Source of the DNA: Actinomycetes bacterium
GTDB taxonomy: Bacteria > Actinomycetota > Actinomycetes > JAHEKZ01
Length of the DNA: 6,016 bases
Direction of reading: 5' to 3'
NCBI GenBank assembly: GCA_027117675.1
Contig: JAJAYM010000275.1
Span: 1 to 6,016 of the forward strand
A program made the position numbers and the translations under genes. Of this stretch, positions 1 through 5,784 are shown piece by piece; the stretch's first letter is position 1, and every line of letters starts with the position of its first letter. Under the pieces are notes generated by a model. It saw nothing but the letters and a program-made list of their open reading frames with translations. It had not been told where the DNA came from and did not search any database.

Positions 1-378
1 GGCGATGCCCCCGAACCGCCGCCCCACCGAGAGACCCCCACCGAAGATAAAGTACTGAGTGACCGTCGGGGCGCCGCCCCCCAGCACAGACTGGACGGCG
101 TCATCGACGGAGTCGAAGACGCCCGCGGACGCCAGCATGGCCCAGAGCAACAGCAGCGCAACGACGGTGATGATGGCGGCCGCGACCGACAGCAGGAACG
201 ACAGCCGCAGCACCGTCCAGTGATCGATGCGGGTGATCGTCAGCCGCAGGCGGCGTTGCCGGGGAACATACGGTGTACCAGCTGGCGGAACGACCGTCCC
301 AGCACCGGCAGCCGGACGCTGCGGCGGCTTCGACGCGGTCACTGCATCCCCCGGACGCTCACCGCTGGTCGTGGTCAC
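1..378 (-). CDS. DUF3566 family membrane protein, 5' part (runs off left edge)
   Basis: This is the N-terminal 126 codons of a gene that continues beyond base 1 with no stop in the window. The start is GTG at 378-376, overlapping the gyrA stop TGA (377-375) as GTGA, with a good GGAGG Shine-Dalgarno nine bases upstream. The product opens with about 40 residues of Pro/Ala/Thr-rich, probably disordered cytoplasmic tail ending in a basic patch (RQRRLRL, residues 40-46). The family-typical junction TRIDHWTVLRLSF (49-61) follows and leads into a transmembrane helix at about 57-83. After it comes an amphipathic stretch (VFDSVDDAVQSVL, 87-99). Family members usually have a second transmembrane helix, which would lie outside the window. 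Mycobacterium tuberculosis Rv0007 occupies the same place after gyrA. The function is unknown. The assignment rests on motif and gene order; translational coupling to gyrA is inferred from the overlap. Confidence 0.85.
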   Translation of the reverse strand, partial: MTTTSGERPGDAVTASKPPQRPAAGAGTVVPPAGTPYVPRQRRLRLTITRIDHWTVLRLSFLLSVAAAIITVVALLLLWAMLASAGVFDSVDDAVQSVLGGGAPTVTQYFIFGGGLSVGRRFGGIA

Positions 379-2909
379 GACTGCTGGCCTCCATCAGCCT
401 CGCCGACTTCGGGGTCCCCGCTGGCTTCGGCGTCAGGGTCAGTGTCGTCAGCCTCTGGGTTGCGGGTGACGGCAACGACGGCATCTCCATCACCGACGGA
501 CGTCAACGTGACGCCCATCGTGTCGCGACCAGTGGCGCGAATTGCGCCGACGGGCGTGCGGATGACTTCGCCGCTGGATTTGATGGCGAAAATTTCGTCG
601 CCCTCGTGCGCCACGATCGCGCCAACCAGCGAACCTCGCTCGTCACTAGCCAACCGCATCGCCTTGACCCCGAGAATTCCTCGGCCCTTCGGCGTCCACT
701 CGGTGACGGAGGTGCGCTTTGCGAACCCACCGTCGGTGACCGTGACGACAAAGGCCTCCTCGTGCGCAACATCCATCGCCAACAAGTGGTCGCTGCCGCG
801 GAACTTCATCCCGATTACGCCTTGTGTGGCACGTGCCATAGGACGCAGTGTGGCGTCGTCGGAGTGGAAACGCACGGACTGACCCTTGCGCGACACCAGA
901 AGTAGATCGTCGTCCGCGCTGCACAAGATCGCCGAGATCACCTCATCGCCCTCACGCAGGTTGATCGCGATGACACCGCCACTGCGGTTGGAGTCGTACT
1001 CGGTGAGTTTTGTCTTCTTGACCATGCCCCCTCTGGTTGCCAACACCAGGTAGGGCGACTGCTCGTAGTCCTTTAAGTCGAGCACTTGGGCGATCTGCTC
1101 GTCCGGCTGGAAGGCGAGCAGGTTGGCCACGTGCTGGCCGCGTGCGTCTCGACCGGCGTCTGGTAGCTCGAACGCTTTCGCGCGGTAGACCCGGCCCTGG
1201 TTCGTGAAAAACAGAATCCAGTGGTGCGTCGTCGTGGTGAAGAAGTGTTCGACGATGTCGTCTTGCTTGAGAGCAGCACCGCGCACACCCTTACCGCCGC
1301 GGCGCTGTGAGCGGTAGAGATCAGCCTTGGTTCGTTTCGCGTAGCCATCGCGGGTGATGGTGATGACCAGGTCTTCTTCAGCAATGAGGTCTTCGATCGA
1401 CATGTCACCGTCGAAGGGAATGATCTCGGTACGGCGCTCGTCGCCAAACTTGTCAACGATCTCACCCAGTTCATGGCCGACGATCGAACGCTGGCGCTCT
1501 TCGTTCGAAAGAATGTCGTTGTAGTCAGCGATCCGCGACATGAGGTCGTCGTACTCATCAGTGATCTTCTTGTGTTCAAGTGCCGCGAGACGGCGCAGTT
1601 GCATGTCGAGGATGGCCGTCGCCTGCACCTCGTCGATCTCGAGCAGTTGCATCAGGCCAACACGAGCGTCCTCGACCGTTGCACTCGCCCGGATAAGGGC
1701 GATCACCTCATCGAGTGCATCGAGTGCCTTGAGCAGCGCCCGCAGGATGTGTGCGCGCTCTTCTGCCTTACGCAGCCGGTACCGGGTGCGCCGCTGAATG
1801 ACCTCGATCTGGTGCGCGATCCAGTAGGTGACGAACTGGTCGAGCGTCAGGGTGCGTGGCACACCATCGACCAACGCCAACATGTTCGCGCCGAAGGTTT
1901 CTTGCAGCTGCGTGTGCTTGTAGAGGTTGTTGAGCACCACCTTCGCGACCGCGTCGCGCTTGAGCACGACGATGATCCGCATACCGGTGCGCGACGACGA
2001 GTCGTCACGCAGGTCGGCGATCCCCTGCAGTTTGCCGGTGTTGACGAGGTCGGCGATCTTCAACGCCAGGTTGTCGGGGTTGACCTGGTAGGGCAGCTGA
2101 GTGATGACCAGGCAGATGCGGTTCTGGATCTCTTCGACCTCGACGACTGCCCGCATCGTGATGAGGCCGCGCCCGGTTCGATAGGCGTCGTCGATTCCGC
2201 GCTTGCCGACAATGAGCGAACCGGTCGGGAAGTCGGGGCCGTGGATCCGGGACAGCAACGCGTCGAGCAACTCTTCGCGGGACGCCTGCGGGTTCTGCAA
2301 CGCCCACTGGACGCCGGACGCCACCTCGCGCAGGTTGTGCGGGGGGATGTTCGTCGCCATGCCAACCGCGATGCCAGCGCTACCGTTGACCAACAGGTTC
2401 GGGAACCTACTTGGCAGAATCGTCGGCTCGGCGGTACGACCGTCGTAGTTGGGTGCGAAGTCGACGGTGTCCTCGTCGATGTCGCGCACCATGTCCATCG
2501 CCAGCGACGTCATCCGAGCTTCGGTGTAACGCATGGCAGCAGCCGCATCGTTGCCGGGCGAGCCGAAGTTTCCCTGTCCCTGCACGAGGGGGTAGCGCAA
2601 CGCCCACGGCTGAGCAAGGCGCACCAACGTGTCGTAGATGGCGCCGTCACCATGGGGGTGGTAGTTGCCCATGACGTCACCGACGATGCGCGCGCACTTG
2701 CTGAAGTTGCGGTCGGGGCGGTAGCCGCCGTCATACATCGCGTAGATGACACGGCGGTGCACCGGCTTGAGCCCGTCACGGACGTCGGGCAACGCCCTCG
2801 ACACGATCACGCTCATCGCGTAGTCGAGGTAGGAACGTTGCATCTCGACCTCAAGGTCGACCGGCTCGACGCGGCCGCCCGGGCCTGGTGTGTCGGTGGT
2901 CTCAGTCAC
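375..2909 (-). CDS. gyrA: DNA gyrase subunit A
   Basis: This is the breakage-reunion subunit of DNA gyrase (type IIA topoisomerase, A2B2). With GyrB it introduces negative supercoils using ATP. The product is 844 residues, normal for an actinobacterial GyrA. The winged-helix/tower region spans roughly residues 15-510. The catalytic tyrosine is Y128 in AAMRYTEAR, next to R127, and the DNA-bending isoleucine is I180 in NGSAGI; these match E. coli Y122, R121 and I174. The C-terminal beta-pinwheel starts near residue 515. Its first blade carries the GyrA-box QRRGGKG (535-541), which marks a true gyrase rather than topoisomerase IV, and blade-like repeats such as GMVKKTK, GGFAKRT and GEVIRTP follow. 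The last 28 residues form an acidic tail with no Lys or Arg. The quinolone-determining region reads HGDGAIYD (86-93), with Gly at the E. coli Ser83 position. The start is GTG at 2909 behind AGGGA. The gene lies 46 bases after gyrB, so co-transcription is likely. The frame is intact. Confidence 0.98.
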   Translation of the reverse strand: MTETTDTPGPGGRVEPVDLEVEMQRSYLDYAMSVIVSRALPDVRDGLKPVHRRVIYAMYDGGYRPDRNFSKCARIVGDVMGNYHPHGDGAIYDTLVRLAQPWALRYPLVQGQGNFGSPGNDAAAAMRYTEARMTSLAMDMVRDIDEDTVDFAPNYDGRTAEPTILPSRFPNLLVNGSAGIAVGMATNIPPHNLREVASGVQWALQNPQASREELLDALLSRIHGPDFPTGSLIVGKRGIDDAYRTGRGLITMRAVVEVEEIQNRICLVITQLPYQVNPDNLALKIADLVNTGKLQGIADLRDDSSSRTGMRIIVVLKRDAVAKVVLNNLYKHTQLQETFGANMLALVDGVPRTLTLDQFVTYWIAHQIEVIQRRTRYRLRKAEERAHILRALLKALDALDEVIALIRASATVEDARVGLMQLLEIDEVQATAILDMQLRRLAALEHKKITDEYDDLMSRIADYNDILSNEERQRSIVGHELGEIVDKFGDERRTEIIPFDGDMSIEDLIAEEDLVITITRDGYAKRTKADLYRSQRRGGKGVRGAALKQDDIVEHFFTTTTHHWILFFTNQGRVYRAKAFELPDAGRDARGQHVANLLAFQPDEQIAQVLDLKDYEQSPYLVLATRGGMVKKTKLTEYDSNRSGGVIAINLREGDEVISAILCSADDDLLLVSRKGQSVRFHSDDATLRPMARATQGVIGMKFRGSDHLLAMDVAHEEAFVVTVTDGGFAKRTSVTEWTPKGRGILGVKAMRLASDERGSLVGAIVAHEGDEIFAIKSSGEVIRTPVGAIRATGRDTMGVTLTSVGDGDAVVAVTRNPEADDTDPDAEASGDPEVGEADGGQQS
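388..392 (-). promoter_or_regulatory. Shine-Dalgarno of the DUF3566 gene
   Basis: GGAGG on the minus strand lies nine bases before the GTG at 378, inside the last codons of gyrA. It supports the GTG that overlaps the gyrA stop as the true start, and it suggests that ribosomes finishing gyrA can reinitiate here. Confidence 0.65.
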
Positions 2910-2952
2910 CTGGTGTCCCTGTTCGCTGGGTGTTGGTGGTGGTGGGAGTCAT
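2902..2952 (-). other. Possible 16-codon ORF bridging gyrB and gyrA
   Basis: An ATG three bases after the gyrB stop (TAA, 2958-2956) opens a 16-codon frame, MTPTTTNTQRTGTPGD. It ends at TGA 2904-2902, just inside gyrA, whose GTG it overlaps in another frame. There is no convincing Shine-Dalgarno, so translation would depend on reinitiation by ribosomes leaving gyrB. It may be chance. It is listed because of its position between the two cistrons, not because the peptide is recognisable. Confidence 0.15.
2916..2920 (-). promoter_or_regulatory. Shine-Dalgarno of gyrA
   Basis: AGGGA on the minus strand lies six bases before the GTG at 2909. It is only a moderate match to the consensus, but it is the best purine run in the 46-base gap and supports this GTG as the gyrA start. 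Confidence 0.45.
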
Positions 2953-2955
2953 GGC

Positions 2956-4953
2956 TTAGATGTCGAGGAAGCGCACGTCACGGGCATTGCGCTGGATGAA
3001 CTTGCGACGCGCTTCGACGTCTTCACCCATGAGCGTCGCGAAGGTCTCGTCGGCCTGGATGGCATCTTCGAGGGTGACCTGGAGCAAGACGCGGCGTTGG
3101 GGGTCCATCGTGGTTTCCCAGAGTTCGTCGGCGTTCATCTCACCGAGACCCTTGTAGCGTTGGATGCCTTCTTCTTTCGGCAGCTTGCGCCCAGCCGCAG
3201 CACCGGCCGCCAGTAGCGCGTCCCGCTCACGGTCGCTGTAGGCGTAGTCAGCATCGTCGCGTGACCACTTGACTTTGAAGAGCGGCGGCTGAGCCAGATA
3301 GACGTACCCCTCTTCGATGAGGGGCCGCATGAACCGGAAGAGCAGGGTGAGCAGCAACGTACGAATGTGCTGACCGTCTACATCAGCGTCGGCCATCAGC
3401 ACAATCTTGTGGTAGCGCAGCTTGGCGAGGTCGAACTCTTCGTGGACGCCGGTGCCGAGCGCGGAGATCAGCGCCTGCACCTCGTTGTTCTGCAGGACGC
3501 GGTCGATCCGGGCCTTCTCGACGTTGAGGATCTTTCCGCGGATAGGCAAGATCGCCTGCGTCTGGGGGTTGCGCCCGTTCCGGGCACTACCGCCGGCCGA
3601 GTCGCCTTCGACAACGAAGACCTCGCACTCTTCTGGATTGTTCGACGAGCAGTCGATCAGCTTGCCGGGCAGTCCGCCGCCCCCCAGCAGCCCCTTACGG
3701 TTGCGAGCGAGGTCACGGGCTTTGCGCGCGGCGATGCGGGCGGTCGCCGCGTTGATGGATTTGCGCGCGATTTCCTTGCCCTCGCCTGGGTTGGCGTCAA
3801 GCCACGCCGACAGCTGCTCGTTGGTGACCTTCTGCACGAAGGTCTTCGCTTCTGCGTTGCCGAGCTTGGTCTTGGTCTGCCCTTCGAACTGTGGCTCACG
3901 CAGTTTGATCGAGACAATGGCAGTCAGACCCTCGCGAATGTCTTCGCCGGAGAGGTTGGGGTCTTTGTCTTTCAGCAGGTTCCATCGTTCACGTGCATAG
4001 CGGTTCATCAGTGACGTCAGCGAGGTGCGAAACCCTTCCTCGTGAGCGCCACCTTCGTGGGTGTTGATGGTGTTCGCGAAGGTGTGCACGCCCTCGATGT
4101 AGTCACCGTTCCACTGCATGGCGACCTCAAGGCTCATACCGAGGTTCGTGTCCTCAGAGCCGTACTCAATGACATTGGAGTGCACAACTCCGGACTTGCT
4201 ACGGCTGTTGATGTGCCGGACGAAGTCTGCGATCCCACCTTCGTAGTAGTACGTGACGTGACGCGTCTGCAGTTCGTCGTCGACGTCGACGTCTTCAGCC
4301 GCCACGTCGGGCACACGCTCATCGATCAGTTCAATGGTGAGCGCCTTGTTGAGGAAGGCCATCTCCTGTAGGCGACGCGAGAGTGTTTCGAACGAGTATA
4401 TGACGCTGTCGAAAATGTCGGCGTTGGCCCAGTATGTGACCCTGGTACCGGTGACGTCGGTCGGCTCACCCTTGGCGAGCGGTGCCGTTGGAACCCCGTG
4501 CGCGTAGGTCTGGCGCCACACAAAACCGTCGCGGTGGATCTCGACGTCGAGCCTCGTTGACAGGGCGTTGACGACCGAGACGCCGACCCCGTGCAACCCT
4601 CCCGAAACCGAATAGCCGCCACCACCGAACTTGCCGCCGGCGTGCAGGACAGTCAGCACTACCTCAACAGCTGGACGCTTTTCAATGGGGTGCAGATCGA
4701 CCGGGATCCCGCGGCCGTTGTCGACGACGGTGACCGAGCCGTCTGCGCGCAATGTGACCGCGATCTGGTCGGCGTAGTCGGCCAGTGCCTCGTCAACGGA
4801 GTTGTCGACCACCTCGTACACCAGATGGTGCAGCCCTCGTTCACCGGTGGAGCCGATGTACATGCCCGGGCGCTTGCGGACCGCGTCGAGGCCCTCGAGG
4901 ACCTGGATGTCAGTGGCGTCGTAGGACAACAGTTGGCTCCGATCAAGGGCCAC
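2956..4953 (-). CDS. gyrB: DNA gyrase subunit B
   Basis: This is the ATPase subunit of DNA gyrase. It captures and passes the transported duplex and supplies the metal-binding TOPRIM site for cleavage by GyrA. The product is 665 residues. The GHKL ATPase domain (about 10-230) has the catalytic base E47 and Mg-binding N51 in YEVVDNS, then DNGRGIP (78-84) and the glycine-rich ATP lid GGLHGVG (118-124). R147 matches E. coli R136, the aminocoumarin contact. The transducer domain carries QTK (359-361), whose K361 contacts ATP phosphate. The TOPRIM domain shows EGDSAGG (449-455) and DADVD (522-526), matching E. coli E424 and D498/D500/D502. QRYKGLGEMN (598-607) is the conserved C-terminal tail motif. 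The roughly 165-residue TOPRIM insertion of proteobacteria is absent, as expected for Actinomycetota. The start is GTG at 4953. An in-frame TGA ten codons upstream leaves no other start before the conserved YDATDIQVLEG. The ribosome-binding site is weak. The frame is intact. Confidence 0.98.
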   Translation of the reverse strand: MALDRSQLLSYDATDIQVLEGLDAVRKRPGMYIGSTGERGLHHLVYEVVDNSVDEALADYADQIAVTLRADGSVTVVDNGRGIPVDLHPIEKRPAVEVVLTVLHAGGKFGGGGYSVSGGLHGVGVSVVNALSTRLDVEIHRDGFVWRQTYAHGVPTAPLAKGEPTDVTGTRVTYWANADIFDSVIYSFETLSRRLQEMAFLNKALTIELIDERVPDVAAEDVDVDDELQTRHVTYYYEGGIADFVRHINSRSKSGVVHSNVIEYGSEDTNLGMSLEVAMQWNGDYIEGVHTFANTINTHEGGAHEEGFRTSLTSLMNRYARERWNLLKDKDPNLSGEDIREGLTAIVSIKLREPQFEGQTKTKLGNAEAKTFVQKVTNEQLSAWLDANPGEGKEIARKSINAATARIAARKARDLARNRKGLLGGGGLPGKLIDCSSNNPEECEVFVVEGDSAGGSARNGRNPQTQAILPIRGKILNVEKARIDRVLQNNEVQALISALGTGVHEEFDLAKLRYHKIVLMADADVDGQHIRTLLLTLLFRFMRPLIEEGYVYLAQPPLFKVKWSRDDADYAYSDRERDALLAAGAAAGRKLPKEEGIQRYKGLGEMNADELWETTMDPQRRVLLQVTLEDAIQADETFATLMGEDVEARRKFIQRNARDVRFLDI

Positions 4954-4961
4954 TCCGTGCC

Positions 4962-4977
4962 CAGCTGTGCTCAGCCA
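4962..4977 (-). repeat. Weak hairpin beside the gyrB start
   Basis: TGGCTG (4977-4972) and CAGCTG (4967-4962) can pair in RNA as four Watson-Crick and two G-U pairs around the loop AGCA, eight bases before the gyrB GTG. It occupies the zone where a Shine-Dalgarno should lie, and none is evident there. The structure is weak and offered only as a possible reason for restrained initiation. Confidence 0.2.
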
Positions 4978-5047
4978 TGCTCAACTGAGTGTCTGCTGCG
5001 GAGCGGCCCAAAGGTGATGAGTGCTGGGTGAGTAGTGGTCAGGTGCA

Positions 5048-5063
5048 GCCGTTCGAAGACGGC
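5048..5063 (-). repeat. Perfect 5-bp hairpin at the predicted 5' end of the gyrBA mRNA
   Basis: GCCGT (5063-5059) and ACGGC (5052-5048) form a perfect inverted repeat around the six-base loop CTTCGA. The stem starts about seven bases after the -10 box, so if the predicted start is right the gyrBA transcript would open directly with it. It has no following T-run, so it is not a typical terminator. It could stabilise the mRNA end, mark a protein site, or be chance. Confidence 0.3.
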
Positions 5064-5069
5064 GAGCCG

Positions 5070-5100
5070 ATTCTACCTGGTATGGGCGACAGAGTGCCGA
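5070..5100 (-). promoter_or_regulatory. Candidate gyrBA promoter
   Basis: The -10 box TAGAAT at 5075-5070 matches TATAAT in five of six positions and is the best -10 box in the gap. The best -35 candidate is TCGGCA at 5100-5095, four of six matches to TTGACA but with a long 19-base spacer; at 17 bases the hexamer is poor (GGCACT). The predicted transcription start is near G5063, giving a leader of about 110 bases. The placement is inferred from consensus only. Confidence 0.4.
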
Positions 5101-5208
5101 TCCCAGGCCGTTGGGGCCAGTCTGGTGCCGCCGATGTGCAGGGGGACGACCCTCCATACGCGGATGGCTGAATTCGCTCGCTCTGGCAGGCCTTAGGGCG
5201 TCGTGACC

Positions 5209-5784
5209 TTAGCCGTAGGTATCGCGTGGCCCGCGCCCTTTGACGCGGAACAGTCCCTTCTTCCAGGACGGGCCCTGTGGCCCCAGAACCTTCAGGTGGG
5301 TGACCGTGCCCGCCCCGAGTTCGTCGTTGAGCCGGGCGAGCAGGGTGGGGGCCAGCATCCGCACCTGAGTGGCCCAGGCGGTTGAGTCGGTACGGACGGT
5401 CAGCCGCCCGGCCTCGAACTCTTCTGGGACGCAGTGGGCAGCAACGTCGACCCCAACGATCTGGGGCCAGCGGCCTTCAACCCCACCGACCGCGATGGGC
5501 TCTGACCAGCCGCGCTCGCTCACGAGGTCGTCCATCGACGCCGCGATCAACTGAGGGTCTCGGTCGTCGGGGCTAGCGCCTGAGTAGGCCGTTGACCCTC
5601 CGCTAGTACGCCGCCGCCGGCTGCGGGCCCGGCCGGCCGCTCGCGCCTTGGCTGGTGCCCCCTGGGAGGCAGCGCGCACCTGGGCGAGGAGTGACCGTGC
5701 CAAGTCGGACTCCTGAGTGGGCGGGCCGGCGGCGCTAGCGTCAGCGGCGTCCGGCTCGTCAGGGGCAACGTCATCGTTGCTCAC
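5209..5784 (-). CDS. dciA: DciA family (DUF721) replicative helicase-loading factor
   Basis: DciA is the helicase-operator protein of bacteria that lack DnaC or DnaI. It interacts with DnaB and is needed for replication initiation; in Mycobacterium it is Rv0004. The product is 191 residues. Residues 1-26 are acidic and Ala/Pro-rich. A short helix DLARSLLAQVRAAS (27-40) leads to a basic Arg/Ala segment ending RSRRRR (54-59) and a Ser/Gly/Asp linker. The DUF721 domain fills about 78-170 with the family signatures W106 in GRWPQIVG, LTVRTDSTAWATQVRML (128-144), LLARLNDELG and VTHLKVLGP. The end PSWKKG and KGRGPRDTYG are typical of actinobacterial members. I chose GTG at 5784, preceded by GGGCAGG, which gives a 14-base overlap with recF. 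ATG at 5802 in the same frame would add six residues. The frame stays open to 5898, but that part lies wholly over recF and has no family character. Confidence 0.9.
   Translation of the reverse strand: MSNDDVAPDEPDAADASAAGPPTQESDLARSLLAQVRAASQGAPAKARAAGRARSRRRRTSGGSTAYSGASPDDRDPQLIAASMDDLVSERGWSEPIAVGGVEGRWPQIVGVDVAAHCVPEEFEAGRLTVRTDSTAWATQVRMLAPTLLARLNDELGAGTVTHLKVLGPQGPSWKKGLFRVKGRGPRDTYG

Larger units (their letters stand above)
4954..5208 (-). promoter_or_regulatory. dciA-gyrB intergenic region (gyrBA leader and control region)
   Basis: These 255 bases are the only sizeable gap in the window and the natural place for control of gyrase expression. Reading towards gyrB, the first 100 or so bases after the dciA stop hold no clear terminator: there is no strong stem followed by a T-run. 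A TAGAAT -10 box follows at 5075-5070, then a hairpin at 5063-5048, an unstructured CA-rich stretch, and a short ORF with a weak hairpin just before the gyrB GTG. In Streptomyces and mycobacteria gyrase genes are induced when DNA relaxes. That type of control is possible here, but the sequence does not show it directly. A 60-codon plus-strand frame (4989-5171) matches nothing I recognise and is left out. Confidence 0.6.

Noticed and set aside
220..905. Two overlapping plus-strand frames of about 210-220 codons opposite the end of gyrA and the start of the DUF3566 gene
   Set aside because: Low-complexity Arg/Ser/Ala-rich translations with no family resemblance; the opposite strand is fully explained by gyrA and DUF3566.
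1074..1076. A TTA leucine codon in gyrA (codon 612), of interest because TTA is regulatory in Streptomyces
   Set aside because: Nothing indicates Streptomyces, and at about 60% GC a single TTA codon is unremarkable.
1473..2999. A 508-codon open frame on the plus strand, antisense to gyrA
   Set aside because: Its codons lie exactly opposite gyrA codons. Stops in this register need TTA, CTA or TCA in gyrA, which are rare in a high-GC gene, so long antisense frames are expected. The translation has no recognisable domain.
3367..4014. Long plus-strand open frames antisense to gyrB (also 4042-4371, 4591-5031 and 2890-3216)
   Set aside because: They share the same codon-opposite-codon register with gyrB and are explained by its codon use. 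They show no ribosome-binding sites or domains.
4270..4296. GACGTC-type tandem repeat in gyrB
   Set aside because: It encodes the acidic EDVDVDDE loop of GyrB and is short; codon use of alternating Asp and Val explains the repetition.
4989..5171. A 60-codon plus-strand frame in the dciA-gyrB gap
   Set aside because: No recognisable domain or supporting context, and it overlaps the likely gyrBA promoter. Random open frames of this length are common at this GC.
5100..5208. Possible terminator after dciA (GGCC-CCAAC-GGCC and AGGG/CCCT pairings)
   Set aside because: Stems are only four base pairs and no T-run follows, so an intrinsic terminator cannot be supported.
4954..5208. Possible replication origin or DnaA boxes in the gap, since the region is near oriC
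   Set aside because: No TTATCCACA-like 9-mers seen on either strand. In this gene order the origin is expected beside dnaA and dnaN, outside the window.
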